Assembly: GCF_000321225.1 (NCBI RefSeq)
Contig: NW_004450402.1
Span: forward strand, 515,664-579,663
Direction: 5' to 3'
Length of the DNA stretch: 64,000 nucleotides
Origin: Odobenus rosmarus divergens
Lineage: Eukaryota; Chordata; Mammalia; Carnivora; Odobenidae
Shown: positions 1 through 11,513 of the stretch, piece after piece
Layout of the letters: each line of letters opens with the position of its first letter
How positions within the stretch are numbered: position 1 is the first letter of the stretch
The notes under the pieces: model-generated
Database searches by the model: none
What the model saw: only the letters and a program-made list of their open reading frames with translations
Told to the model about the DNA's origin: nothing
Translations under genes and position numbers: made by a program

Positions 1-177
1 ATTTATTTGACAGAGAGAGACACAGCGAGAGAGGGAACACAAGCAGGGGGAGTGGGAGAGGGAGAAGCAGGCTTCCCGCAGAGCAGGGAGTCCGATGTGG
101 AGCTCCATCCCAGGACCCTGGGATCATGACCCAAGCCGAAGGCAGACGTTTAACCAACTGAGCTACCCAGACGCCCC
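1..177 (-). mobile_element. CAN SINE (tRNA-Lys-derived), cut by window start
   Basis: Read on the minus strand this runs from a tRNA-like head (GGGGGCGTCTGGGTAGCTCAG) through a CT-rich middle to an AAATAAAT tail that is lost at the window edge. The middle, with GGGAAGCCTGCTTCTCCC-type text and a GTGTTCCCTCTCTCGC-type stretch, is the variant typical of arctoid carnivorans. The right border is at the GCCCC end; the matching left target-site copy lies outside the window. Confidence 0.95.
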
Positions 178-857
178 CATTTCAACCCTTCTTTACTGAG
201 TTCCCTTGTGTGGGAATGACCTGCCCTAACATGCGTGATTACAGGGTACTGGGCATGATAAGAGCATTTAATTCAGTCTGGAAGTTGTAGATGAGGGTTT
301 GACAATTGATAACATCTGAGGGAAAGAAGATCAAGAATGAGAATTATTATAATACAGGAATGAAGCATTATGATGAAAGTATATACAGGGGATATATACA
401 TCAGAAAACATCTTTCCCATATTGGGGAAACTTCACTTTGAGATACCTATGATGAGCCTGGAAAGACCATTAACATATAGCCAAGTAAATAAAGAATAAA
501 ATACATTCTAAACAGAAAAAGCATATTCTCTTTAATGTTTTGTGCTTTAAAGAGTAATATAATCTGTTTTTAAAATATTACAGTTTCCCATAATCCTTGT
601 AGTCCTTATAAATATTGTAATTATTACTTTACCAAAATATACCAAAATCTATGCCAAAGGCTGGGTATGATCAATACAGTACTATTTAACTTTGAATGCA
701 ACTGGAAATGGAAATAAGGAAATCTAGTTTTATATTTGGGTGGTTTGACTTATTAGTGAGAGCCAAAAGAAGAACTGATTCTGCATGGTTATCTGCTTCA
801 ATGCCTGTTTTTATTTTAAAATATGTAAGAAACTCTTACAAAAGCAAAAACTGTCCT
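178..857. other. Unassigned AT-rich sequence
   Basis: I see no open frame of note, no tandem repeat and no repeat family I can name in this stretch. It is AT-rich, probably ordinary intergenic or intronic DNA. Confidence 0.5.
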
Positions 858-1060
858 AGGTAAAGTTAAACAAACAAGGAAGATTTTATCCAAGGTTATT
901 GCAATAGGGAAGAGAGACCAGAATGCATTTTAAAGTCAACCCCAGTGAAATTAAAGGTGTGATGGTTTTAAATGCTAGGGTGAGCTAGTGAAAAAGTACT
1001 AGGGTACAGTGTTGGGGGGAGAATGATCAATGGCATGTGTGGGTTATTTCTGAATTTGTG
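858..1060 (+). repeat. Degenerate interspersed repeat, copy 1 of 3
   Basis: The text AGATTTTATCCAAGGTTATTGCAATAGGGA resembles two other stretches in this window (about 1622 and 4871), each with a GA-rich lead, TTTTATTC or TTTATTC, and a GGCGG or GGGA motif about 25 bases later. The similarity is by eye and diverged. The family is not identified; an LTR or other retroelement is my guess. Confidence 0.4.
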
Positions 1061-1621
1061 AATGTTTTTCCCTGTGGTTAAACCATCCTTTATGCTAATT
1101 GGTGTCTATGGAAGTTAGGCTCCTACCCTCTCACAGAGACTAGAAGACGAAGGAGCTCTCTTCCTTGATGTTTACATTTCAAAAAAATGGATCCTAGGTC
1201 CTTGGGGAAGACATTCTTTGGTTTCAATACTGGCAAGAGACTTTTTTAAAAATTTACATATATATCAAAGGGGCAGAGAAAGAATTCACAATCACATGTT
1301 TTCTAAAGAAAATACTCTGAGAAAAGGGAGGTCAGGGTCTAGAGTCAGGAAGAAGCCTCTCTAAAGTCTAATAAAGCTGCAGGAAATATTAAGGCTGTCT
1401 TGATGAACCCACTTCTACCCTTGATTCTAAATTTAGACCAAGTCACCCTGTTCATGAAGGGTACTGAAGGTAGGATTTCCTAAAAAATTCTTTTGTGATT
1501 ATCTCTTTGAAATGTAAAAGCTACATCCATAACTTTAGCTATTAAGTATAAAGTTCATTTGGTTTGAATATCCAGTGAAACAGACAAAAGACATTATATT
1601 TGTTAAGTAAAAAAAAATCCG
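1061..1621. other. Unassigned sequence
   Basis: Contains short oligo(A) and oligo(T) runs and no frame or repeat I can name. It may continue the degenerate repeat on its left. Confidence 0.4.
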
Positions 1622-2035
1622 GACTTAGGTAAGAAGAGATTTTATTCCAAAAGATGACTGAAATAGGCGGATGATCTATTACAATCGAATGTTTCCATGT
1701 TAAGACCTGTAAGCATCTCAAAGTTTAGGCAGAAAAGACAGAGTAAGTAAACATGGAAAGAACAGGGTGTGGGGGAATGGGATGAGTGGATGGTGTGATA
1801 GAACAGTTGAACAGAAAATAGGCATATAGGATCCAACATTTGGTTAAGTTCCCGATACTTGCTTAAAATCAAGAGTGGGTCAAAGTTCAGGGACCTGGGG
1901 AGAAAAAGAGATACCTGATTAAAGTTTGGCCATTCACATTTAGAGGGTGTTTTATTCATTTGGGTTGGTGGGGACAAACAAATGTCTAGCCTTGTCATAG
2001 GTAAATCACAAGTCATCTGTGAGTCTTAGCTAAAT
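1622..2035 (+). repeat. Degenerate interspersed repeat, copy 2 of 3
   Basis: Begins TTAGGTAAGAAGAGATTTTATTCC and is followed by AAATAGGCGGATG, matching the start of the copies near 858 and 4871. The antisense open frame of 124 codons at 1642-2016 has no recognisable domain and I read it as chance. Confidence 0.4.
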
Positions 2036-2774
2036 CAAATGGGGAAGGATGGTTCTTTGCAATATACCATTTCCTAGCACACAAAATTGTGGCAGGATTT
2101 TTCAACCATCAATATTTCCGAGGAGCACAGGCTCAGATAAATTTCAATATTCTCATATTAAAACCTAGGCATAAGAATATAATTTTATCATTTGATATTT
2201 GAATCCATACATTTGAATGGTAAATAAAATAGAACCAAAATGAATTAATCTCACTTCCATACCTTTTAAAAGTAAATAAGCCAAAAAATGTAATTCTTAC
2301 TTCTGACGTTACAACTTTAGAGAAGTTGGAGCAATTCAAGTTAAGACTCCTTCAATGACCAGGACCTGTATGGGGCACTTAAAAATGTCTGAGCCCTCAT
2401 TGTAGCTCCGAATATTTGGAGGTAGAATTGCATTGATCCAGTTTCACTGAGGGCCTGAGATCCAGACTGAATTTTCCAATTTTCCTCTACCTAAGCAGCA
2501 GTTACTGGGGGCAAAGGGGGCCAACAAACTGAATCATGACGCTAGTGGAGCCATTAAGACCACCTCCAACAGTACTTACATTAAAATGTTTAAATTTTGA
2601 TACAACATTATTTCTGTTCACGTCCCTTACACCATCTAGCAATCTACTGAATTTTCCTCTTTCTCTTAGTCCAGGGTAAACTGTCTTTATTAAAAATCAT
2701 AACACCAATGAAATTCTACCTCACTCTTTATATAATGACTGTCACTTGTATTGTTGTTCTTAAATATATTTAAT
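2036..2774. other. Unassigned sequence
   Basis: No coding frame, tandem repeat or named repeat seen. A 68-codon antisense frame at 2133-2339 shows no family features. Confidence 0.4.
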
Positions 2775-2915
2775 TGTTGGAATTTTATATCTCTTTTTAT
2801 ATATTTGTATAATACTTTGCCTATTAGACTAAAAATTCCTTGAATATGAGACTTAACTTTTGAAATCTTTTTCAAAGTCCAAAACAGTAATTTGTACATA
2901 GTAAATTACGATGTC
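2775..2915 (+). mobile_element. L2 3' end fragment
   Basis: The order ATTAGACTAAAAATTCCTTGA, then TTTTGAAATC, then ACAGTAATTTGTACATAGTAAAT follows the L2 3' end (TAGAATGTAAGCTCC..., GCCTAGAACAGTGCCTGGCACATAGTAGG). It is heavily diverged, hence moderate confidence. Confidence 0.4.
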
Positions 2916-3059
2916 ATTTATTGTTTGGTTTTTACATATGTTTCATAACATATGTAAAATGTCTCATTAGTATAATATCTTTAGATATTTTCTGATATTT
3001 GATCAGTTAATATGTTATGTTCCTTACAAAATAAGTTATTAGAAAGCATCAGACACTGA

Positions 3060-3165
3060 AGTTTATTTAATTCAATTCACTTATTTTATTGAAGAGGAAT
3101 CTGAGATCCAGAAAGATTAAGTTTTTACCTCAGTAACTAGTTGGGTGGCATGTAATAACCAATTT
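3060..3165 (-). mobile_element. MIR fragment
   Basis: TTATTGAAGAGGAATCTGAGATCCAGAAAGATTAAGT follows the antisense MIR core (TTACAGATGAGGAAACTGAGGCCCAGAGAGGTTAAGT). Only the central part is recognisable. Confidence 0.5.
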
Positions 3166-4489
3166 TGATGGCTACTTAATTTATGTAATAATATTCATCA
3201 TTTCTTCACTTACTCAAAGGGACTCCTGACCACCGCCCACTCCCAAATGGTTAAGAAGTACTGACCTAGATGATTTCTAAGAGCTTTCACACTTCTCACG
3301 TGACTTAAGTACCATTTTGCTCTGTATACTTACTCATGCAAGTGAGAAGTTGGGATAACTATTTAAGTAATTCAAATTGTAATTGTTCAGATAACTCAGT
3401 TCAAAGTGTCAAAGTATCTGGAAGAATTGCATCAATTCTTTAATTTATAATTAAATCTACCTCTGATGAAGCATTGTTGCATAATAAATGCTTCTACTCA
3501 GACCAAAATGCTTTACAATTAGAGGACATGAATGATTGTTGGCAAGATTAAGCCCTTCAGGCCATAGATAACCCACTGCAGTCTCAGTCACAGGAGATAC
3601 CAGACAAATGCTTCTTCATCAGTAAGAGTCAGAAATAATTTGAGGACTCATGCAAGCAAAGAAAGGCATATTTCCTTCCTGAGGAACCCAGAGACATAAT
3701 TAGACATATGGATGTAACATTTAACCCTTAAATGGGCTTTTTAGTTATTTAAAATTATTGAACTGCTGTCTCATCATGGACTAAAAATAAGTACAGTTGT
3801 ACAAAGTTCATACATTAAAGAAATAGTTCTTTGGAATAAGCAGTTAGGAAAATATTATAGAAATGCAAAATTCATAAACATGAAAATTGCACAAAATTAA
3901 GTGATAACTTGCAAGATTTGACATTATGTTGCCTCTATCCAGACGCCTTCCTTGCTTGTCAACATGAAATCATTTGAGAAACAAAATAAAACAAGCAAAC
4001 AAGAAAAAAGATCTGGTTATCTATTATCTATTGATGATAAAATGTTTAGGATAATATGAATTGATTATTTTTTAAGTGTTTTGAAGTCTTAGATCGTGTG
4101 TGGGGGGGTAAATCTTCTCCATCAATATAGATACATATATATACATTTAAGACAAGATTTTGCACACATTTTACAGTATTCTTTATTAATTCCAATTAGG
4201 ATTAAGTTAATAACCATTGAATTGATCTGGATAAAACACTTAAATTCTCTGAGGATTAGTTCCATTTTCTATAAAAGTTATGCTAGATTAAAGAAGACTA
4301 ATTTGGAATGCAGGGAAAAAAATCTACTTTCTTTTGGCACTTTAATAATGGATTTCCTTGTGAATTTCACTCTTGAAGTAAAACATTCTAATAAGGCTTC
4401 AGGACAGAGTTAAGATTGTTTTTAATTTCACCCTTTGAAACTGAGTCACAATTATGACGTTTTCAGCTGTCTATGAAATATAAAGTTGA
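3166..4489. other. Unassigned AT-rich sequence
   Basis: A 105-codon open frame at 4096-4413 has no domain and is rich in AT-driven residues, so I treat it as chance. Nothing else was recognised. Confidence 0.45.
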
Positions 4490-4625
4490 AAAGGTTCAGT
4501 CTTTGTCTTCAACGAGCTTATAATTGAATGTTAGAATCAACCATGTGAATAATTATGTTACTGGATAAAATGAAATTAAGTAAGAAATATAGGCATGAAA
4601 TCATAAAAGAAAAAGTAAATTAACT
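4490..4625 (-). mobile_element. Possible L2 fragment
   Basis: TCTTCAACGAGCTTATAATTGAATG resembles the antisense L2 phrase CCTCAAGGAGCTTACAGTCTAGTG, followed by AT-rich text of the right kind. Weak. Confidence 0.35.
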
Positions 4626-4870
4626 CTGCTAGAGAACATGAAATAATTACTAACAAAGGTGGTAAGAACTCTAGCTACTAAAATATATTTAGAGTATATA
4701 GTAGAGTGAAAACGCTAGTTAGGGAATGGCATGGAACACAGGACACAAAGTTTATAAAGAATTAGTGTATGTCTGAGTACTTTCAAAAGACAAACCTGTT
4801 AGAGTCCAAAGCAAAATACTTAGAATGGTTATCTCTACATGATGTTAAAAAAACATATATATTCTGACCC

Positions 4871-5290
4871 TTGTTAAAATGGTAAAAGAAGACTTTATTC
4901 AAGACTGTTGTAATGGGCGGAAGTGTCAAGAGTATTGCATTTGGAGAGAGATCAAGGCCTGACTCTACCTACAAAGAAAACAAGGGGGATTTATCACCAG
5001 GGAGCAGGCTGGGGGAGAAGATCAGTGGGTGGAAAATTACTAAGAGGAGACATCAGGGGAAGAAGAATTCTTGCTAAAATTGAGCTCACAAGATTCTTGT
5101 TGAAGGCAGGCCAGGATGATCAGATATCACAGGTTGGAAGATTTTCTCTACACTGACTTAGCAGGATTCTTGATAAAACTGGGCTCTGAACGGATAAACA
5201 TGAAAACCTAATGTCAAGGCCTAGTCAAGAAAAGGGTTCAGAGGAGCCTGACTAAAGTCTGGTCAAGGAGAGTCTTTGTCACCAACAAGT
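4871..5290 (+). repeat. Degenerate interspersed repeat, copy 3 of 3
   Basis: TTGTTAAAATGGTAAAAGAAGACTTTATTCAAGACTGTTGTAATGGGCGG matches the leads of the copies near 858 and 1622. The inner part has a run of short similar phrases (AAGAATTCTTGCTAAAA, AAGATTCTTGTTGAA, AGGATTCTTGATAAAA), so the element holds degenerate internal repeats about 50-70 bases apart. Family not assigned. Confidence 0.4.
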
Positions 5291-5324
5291 GCCAGGGGCA
5301 GCAGGAGTGCTTGAGTACAAAGGA

Positions 5325-5500
5325 GCAGGATCCTTTTTTGGGGAGTTATAGAACTGTTCTGTATCTGAATTGTGATAGTGCTTACACAACTTTATGTATT
5401 TATTAATATTTGTAGAACTGCACATTGAAATAAGTGTATTGTCATGTAACTTATATACCTCAATAAAAAATAAAACCAAAAAATCAAATGTATAAAATGT
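5325..5500 (+). mobile_element. L1 3' end fragment (ancient)
   Basis: GTTATAGAACTGTTCTGTATCTGAATTGTGATAGTG and then TAACTTATATACCTCAATAAAAAATAAAA are the final 150 bases of ancient L1 elements, ending in the polyadenylation signal and A-rich tail. Confidence 0.65.
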
Positions 5501-6822
5501 AGGATAAATAAATGTGTGCCCCAAAAGTATCATACACACACCCTGGGACAGCTTTGCTGCTGAGCAGGTGGATGATCTATTTTTAATTCCAGACAGCAGA
5601 AATATATAGGAAGGGCTAAAAGGAAAACAAAGGCAGATTTTGGCTCAATTAAAGAAACGCTGTTAATTAAAGTATCACTATCGAGTATGACTAGTGGTTC
5701 AGTGACACTGTATCATAAATATTGTAGGAGGGGATTTGAACATACAATTGGGAATTGTACTGGATAACCCAAGTCTCTTTTTGGGTTCCTCCTCAAGTTC
5801 CTATAATTCTATGATTTTAAAATCTTTCCATCAAAGTAAAGAAAAGGGTAAGTGTTGGGGGTATGTCAAGCCCTCTCCAGGGAATCAGAGAGGTGATCAT
5901 AGAACATAAACAGAGAACATAGACTAAAAATAAGCTTGGAGCACTCCAAAAGACCTTTCCAGTTCTATTTGTTGGAAAACACTATGCAAACTTGGAGGTA
6001 AAAAAGGGAAAGCATGAGTCATGCCTCTTAGTGTCCTACCTCCTAGGAGGGTGCAAAACCCACTTTTGTATTCAGAAGAGGATGCAAGAGTAACATCTTT
6101 CTTTTACCCTAGATATTTTTAGCTCTTGCTTATTTTCTGTTCTGTATTTTACTGTTTTCTTTTTATGTTATAATGGACAAAGAAGCAAGGTATACATGGT
6201 AATTACATCATTCAAATGATTATAGTAGCCAATATAGATTTGACATTTTTATGCTGAATGACTTAACCCATTATCTGAGTAATAAATATTCATAAATGGA
6301 TGTGGTTATAAATTATGAGTTTAAAATATTTACCAATCGATTGAAACAAAATAATTCAGCAGAACATTATCAGAAGCTTTACTCTTAAGATTCCTAAACA
6401 CAAAGATGAATTATTGCTTATTATCCAACATTTGATATTTTTTGTGTCTTACCAACACTCTTTAAGGCAGAGAAATTGATATAATCTTCCTTCTGAATTA
6501 CTTTCCATTACCAGATGCATGACAAAATTCCTGACAACTAAGACTTATCTGTTTTTCATGTAATCGTTGGCATAATTGGAAATTTTTCCTTCTGAAAATC
6601 TGTGTTGATCCCCCCCATCTTTTCACTACAGTTCCCTGAATTGTATTTTCTGTATATTTCTCTTTTCAATTTTCAATATTACACAGACACATAAACACAC
6701 ATACCTTTTAAGGAAAGAACACAGTTGAGTTCCTTATGGTCAATCAGAATGCAAGTAATATATCTAGAATAACACATAGCATAGAAGAAAATATAATTTA
6801 ATAATAATATTTTTATCTTCAC
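5501..6822. other. Unassigned AT-rich sequence
   Basis: No frame or named repeat recognised over 1.3 kb. The antisense 75-codon frame at 6679-6906 runs through the AC/AT repeat into the next SINE and is not a gene. Confidence 0.45.
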
Positions 6823-6841
6823 ACACACACATATATATATG
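6821..6841. repeat. AC/AT dinucleotide tract
   Basis: Run of CACACACACACA followed by TATATATATG. Confidence 0.9.
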
Positions 6842-6874
6842 TAATCATAGTTCATAGAAAAAAGTATTATTGTC

Positions 6875-7065
6875 GGGGCGCCTAGGTGGCTCAGTTGGTT
6901 AAGCATCTGCCTTTGGCTCAGGTCATGATCCCAGGGTCCTGGGATCGAGTCCCACTTCAGGCTCCCTGCTCAGTGGGAAGCCTGCTTCTCCCTCTGCCTC
7001 TGTCCCTGCTGCTTTCCTTGCTTGTGCGCTCTCTCTCTCTGTCAAATGAATAAATAAAATCTTAA
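6875..7065 (+). mobile_element. CAN SINE with target-site duplication
   Basis: Head GGGGCGCCTAGGTGGCTCAGTTGG, middle GCCTGCTTCTCCCTCTGCCTC, tail AAATGAATAAATAAAATCTTAAAAAAA. The target duplication is AAAAAAGTATTATTGTC at 6858-6874 and the same with one change at 7066-7082. Confidence 0.97.
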
Positions 7066-7439
7066 AAAAAAGTATTATTATCGAAAAGAACAACAGGAGC
7101 TTTTTTGTTCTTACAAAGTTAGAACCCTAATTCAATCCATACTTCCTCAGAATTATATCTCCCCATAACTTAGTGACCTGAAAAAGGAAAACAATCGTAA
7201 ATAAGTGAAACATGTTTTCTTTTGGTATTGAAAACCCAGGGAGATATAGTAGAAACTCATTTTTAAATAGCTTATTTAATATGGATTTAACATCATGTTA
7301 TATTCACTATTCTTTTATGTAGGTAGATTCTTTAAGAAACTAAAGTTCAGAGATTGGATTTAAAGCTATGTCATAATCCTTAATAAATAAAAATAATATC
7401 ATATAATTGTCCAAAATTATTAGTTAAAATCTAAGAAAG

Positions 7440-7885
7440 TTTTTAAATTTTTTTATTTAAATTCAATTTAATTAACATATACTGTATTATTAGTTTCAGA
7501 GGTAGAATTCAGTGATTCCTCAGTTGCATGCAACACCCAGTGCTCATTACTTCAAGTGTCCTCCTTAATGCCCATCACCCAGCTACCCCATCCTCCAACC
7601 CACTTCCCCTCCGGCAACACCCAGTTTGTTTCCTACAGTTAAGAGTCTCTTATGGTTTGCCTCCCTCTGTTTTTGTCTTATTTTATATTTCTTTCCCTTC
7701 CCCTATGTTCATCTGTTTTATTCCTTAAATTCCACAGATGAGTGAAATCATATAGTATTTGTCTTTCTCTGACTGACTTATTTCGTTTAGCAAAATACCC
7801 TCTAGTTCCATCCATGTTGTTGCAGATGGCAAGATTTCATTCTTTTTGATGGCTGAGTAATAACCCATTGTATAGGTTTAAATTA
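7440..7885 (-). mobile_element. L1 3' end, carnivoran type
   Basis: The plus strand starts with a T-rich tail and runs through TTCAATTTAATTAACATATACTGTATTATTAGTTTCAGAGG, CAACACCCAGTGCTCATTAC, TGAGTGAAATCATATAGTATTTG and CTCTAGTTCCATCCATGTTG. These are antisense phrases of the carnivoran L1 3'UTR and ORF2 end. The element is truncated at its 5' side near 7885. Confidence 0.9.
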
Positions 7886-7922
7886 TTCCATCCAACTGAG
7901 CCTCTGATAAAGGACACTCTCA

Positions 7923-8134
7923 GGGCACTGGGGTGGCTCAGTCAGTTAAGCATCCAACTCTTGATTTCAGCTCAGGTCATGGTGTCAGGTTCATGAGACA
8001 GAACCCCACGTTGGGCTCCCCACTCAGTGGTGGTCTACTTTTCTCCCTCTCCGTCTGCCCCTCTGCTCACATGTCTCCCTCTCTTTCATTCTCTCTCAAA
8101 TAAATAAATAAATAAATACATAAATACATCTTAA
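7923..8134 (+). mobile_element. CAN SINE, older variant
   Basis: The head has CTGGGGTGGCTCAGTCAGTTAAGCATCCAACTCTTGATTTCAG, the subfamily with CAACTCTTGAT instead of the CTGCCTTCGG text. The tail is an (AAAT)n run at 8097-8130. Imperfect target copies AAAGGACACTCTCA and AAAAGAACACTATCA flank it. Confidence 0.93.
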
Positions 8135-8513
8135 AAAAGAACACTATCAATGCCAAAAGAGTGACTACTTAGGTCCAGTTAGTTAAAGAGCTAGGACTAG
8201 ATCACAAAATTCTGATTCTTAATCTCATTTTCTTCATTCTTTAGTCATCAAGTACTGTCATATATATTTTCAGAATAATTATCTAAGTGTACCAGGGATG
8301 TTATTAAACTATTTTTGCAGGGAAGAAATATGACACTTAGAACAAATCTGTGATTTTATTGGAGTTGCACAGAAGGCCTTACGTCAGAAAATCTTCTGAG
8401 ACATTCTTTAACTTAAAAAAAATTAATATACATTCATTATTTTGCGAAGCTTCTTAAATAGCCCCCCTTCACCTTCACCTCTGTATCAGTTTGAATTCAG
8501 CCCAACTTTATAC
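8135..8513. other. Unassigned sequence
   Basis: Nothing recognised apart from short T and A runs. Confidence 0.4.
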
Positions 8514-9011
8514 TGCCAGGAGGAAAAACCTTTCCCTACCACCTTAGATTTAGTAACTGGGGGCTTGTGAATTAAACTAATAAAAGAAATTAACAGAAGA
8601 AAAGGCACATACTTTTTATTAATATTTATCTGCATGGGAGTTCACAGAAAAGAAATGATACTCAACGAAGAAATTCGACTTGGGGGCTTATATAACTTTT
8701 TAACAAAGGGAGGTGGGTTTGGGTTTCAAGGGATGGTAATATGTGGGGAAGTAACTAGAAAATATACGAAGGAACTAATGGAAGATAGGAACTATTTTAG
8801 TAAGGGCTGCTTACACAAATTGATCTTGGTATCAACTCCTCATCTGAGGTGATAAGAGTCCCTTTCTCTCTCTCTGATGCAGGCTTTCCTGAAAGGGAAA
8901 TTTATGCCCAGCTTTTGGGCAGATAAGAGAAGGCAGAAAACCCTTCCTACGTCTGTGAATTCTCAATTGCATTCACATCAAAATAATACTCATGCCAAAG
9001 TGGCATACTCA
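8514..9011 (-). mobile_element. Solo LTR, family shared with 25133 and 39265
   Basis: The plus strand begins TGCCAGGAGGAAAAACC and ends near CCAAAGTGGCATACTCA, which are the reversed U5 end and 5' end of the LTR family seen at 25133-25618 and 39265-39763. The length, about 498 bases, matches those two copies. The middle holds GAATTAAACTAATAAAAGAAATTAACAG, the reverse of the CTGTTAA...TTTAATTTTC segment. No retroviral coding sequence is attached. The right border is the least certain part. Confidence 0.65.
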
Positions 9012-9355
9012 AGGATCTGGAGGTGCTTCACAGTTATCAGAGACCCAAATCCCTTCCATATATCTGCTCTGAATTTCCACTGCAAGTTCATGCCATGGTC
9101 CAAGATGGCTGTCAGAGCATTAGTCAGATCCATTACAGGCTTCAGGAAGAAGGAAGAGGGTGCAAATGGAACATTCCAGCTAGCTCCATCCTTTTGTAAG
9201 GAGCATGACTTGAAGTTCCACCCATCAATTTCTATTCATGTCTGAAAGAGAAGTTAATCATGTGGCTATGTACAGATAGATGCAAAGGACATTAGAAGAG
9301 CAGTCTTTTAGCTGGGTGTTTTCCTACTCTGCATAAATATGAGGATCATTTTTAT
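9012..9355. other. Unassigned, repeat-like sequence
   Basis: Contains phrases such as CCATGGTCCAAGATGGCTG that sound like an old transposable element, but I cannot name a family. The 122-codon frame at 8877-9245 runs across the LTR border and is not credible as a gene. Confidence 0.35.
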
Positions 9356-9429
9356 GGAAGGAAGGAAGGAAGGAAGGAAGGAAGGAAAGAAGGAAGGAAG
9401 GAAGGGAGGAAGGGAGGAAGGAAGGAAGA
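9356..9429. repeat. (GGAA)n microsatellite
   Basis: About 74 bases of GGAAG units with single interruptions (AAAG and GGGAGGAA). Likely length-polymorphic. Confidence 0.97.
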
Positions 9430-9829
9430 TAAGCGGTTCTGTTGCATAATTTCTATTTGCACTTCCAATCTACTTCACATCATCATCTACTTTGTTTCTT
9501 TCCCCTAGGAGGCTAACTTACACAAACTGCATCATCAGAACACCCTTACCCTCTGGCTGCCAAGTAGAGTTAGCCAACAGGACAAACAAGAACACTGAAG
9601 GACAGAAGTCGTAAGTGTTGCGGATATTTATCCTCTCCACGCTTCTTTCCTGCCAGCCTACAATTCTTTGGCAGCTACATTCAACTTCTTGAGACAATAG
9701 CTTCTCCAAGGGAATCTTTTTCTACAGTAACAGCTGCCTTTGGACCTAGAAGTAGGGACAGTTCTTTATTTTGTTTGTCTGGAAGTACTCTACCATTCCT
9801 ATCTCTGTCTGCACGTTCATGAATAGACC

Positions 9830-10222
9830 TGTATTAGTTTGCTCGGGCAGCCAAACAAGTACCAGAGACTGAATGCCTTGAACAACAGAAATCTATTTCC
9901 CTCACAGTTCCAAAGGCTAGAACTGTGAGATCAAGGTGTTGGCAAGATTTCTGTATTCTGGTGTCTCTCTCTTTGGTTTGTAGATGGGTGTCTTCTCCCT
10001 GTATCTTCACATGCTCTTCCCTCTCTACCCATCAGTGGCCGTATTTCCTCTTCTTATAAGGACACCAGTCATGTTGGATTAAGGCCCATTCTTATGACCT
10101 CATGTTAACTTTATTACCTCTTTAGAGACCCAATTTCCAAATACAGACACATCCTGACGTACTTGGGGCTTTAATATAGGAATTTCTAGGCAGGGAGAGG
10201 TACACAATAACAGTCCATAACA
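9830..10222 (-). mobile_element. LTR-like repeat (TG...CA), MaLR-like
   Basis: The plus strand starts TGTATTAGTTTGCTCGGGCAGCC and ends CAGTCCATAACA, so the element is bounded by TG and CA. On its own strand it has AGAACTGTGAGGGAAATAGATTTCTGTTGTTC near the 3' end, and CCTTATAAGAAGAGGAAATACGG and GACCTCAT-type text in the middle, phrases of a common ancient mammalian repeat. I am unsure of the formal name. The copy at 37710 is a related subfamily on the other strand. Confidence 0.65.
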
Positions 10223-10340
10223 AGTCACTTCAAGTCACACAAGTCACAAGCCCATAACATTTCTTCAATTATTCCTTGGGAGTCCATTTGTCCTTGATGG
10301 GAGGCTAACAATCTCTGTCTTGGTCTCCATAGCACTTATG

Positions 10341-10488
10341 GCAGTGTTTCTCAAACTTTAATGTACACGCACATTACTTGGAAGTCCTGATAAAAATACA
10401 TTTGGATTCAGTAAGGAGGAGGAGTATTACTATTCTGCATGCTTCCAAATGATGTCATTATAATGCACCACATTTTGAGTTGCAGAGC
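10341..10488 (+). mobile_element. hAT-Charlie (MER5-like) DNA transposon remnant
   Basis: Starts GCAGTGTTTCTCAAACTTTAATGTACACG...ACATTACTTGGA and ends ACATTTTGAGTTGCAGAG, the diverged terminal inverted repeats of the short non-autonomous family with CAGTGGTTCTCAAA ends. Confidence 0.7.
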
Positions 10489-10505
10489 TCTCTCTCTCTC
10501 TCTCA
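10487..10505. repeat. (CT)n tract
   Basis: Pure CT dinucleotide run of about 19 bases directly after the transposon remnant. Confidence 0.9.
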
Positions 10506-11513
10506 CTATTTTTAAATTTTTTTAAATTGAAAAAATTTTGAGAATGCTTTAAATTTCCCAGTTTCTGGGAATTTTTTTTTAATTTCCCAGTTGCTGCCAT
10601 GAATAATCATTCCACTCAGCTGGTCCTGTCTCACCTTGGACTTACTGAGGCTAATTGATGTTCTGTTTTGTTTTATTTTGTTTTTTTTTCCTGGGTTCCC
10701 AATAAACATCTTGACATGAGGATTCATACATCTTTATTTAATAAAACAGTGTGGCCTAACTTACTGGAAGTGTGAGTTCTGGTTTTCAGTGCAGTTCAAT
10801 ATAACATAGATAATGTTTATTGTAACTTGTTTATAAATGTCTCCCCAGAGTAACATATTAATGAACTTTCACTTTAATTCTTTAATTCCTCAAAGTTGTT
10901 TGAACTAAAATGCATTCTAAGTGGCATTATAAAGTGAGTAAACATAAAATAAAACATTATGAAATCCTCATAAATTAAATACATTGACATTTCCTGGGCT
11001 CTTCTTATTTTATAATAGCTCATTAGCACAAAAATAAAATTATTTTATTTTGGACTTAAGAATTACTATCAGTCACTCCTCTGGGAGTTAGGCATTACTG
11101 GTTTTCTCAGGAAGTTCACATTTTTAATCCTAAATAATAACGTAAAAGAGGGATGCTGCCGTCAGTGTTACATTATATACATAATGGCAGGTTTTTTATA
11201 ACCATTACCTTAAAACTAATAAATATTAACATGTCAGTTGAATTAATGGATGGATAAATAAGGGACTGATTGGTGGAGTAAATGAGCATAATATATTTAC
11301 AAAGTATCTAAAAATAAAGGTGAAGAAGTATTGGTGAAACATCTAGTTGCATTGTCAAAGCTGTTAAGAGTCTTTCTGAGGAGTTTATAGTTGATAGTGT
11401 AGGAAATGAGGTCATGAAAGTTTTTGGTTTTAGACACATGCTTCCTGATGGGACCTCTTTCCTCAAGTCACATGAGCTTGTACTAAAAATATGGACAGCA
11501 GAACAGTAAAAAT
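10506..11513. other. Unassigned AT-rich sequence
   Basis: T-rich runs and a 71-codon antisense frame at 10512-10727 that is low-complexity. No named repeat or gene. Confidence 0.45.

Noticed and set aside
7097..7110. Near-repeat of the microsatellite-flanking AGTATTATT as a transposon end
   Set aside because: It is the target duplication of the SINE at 6875-7065.
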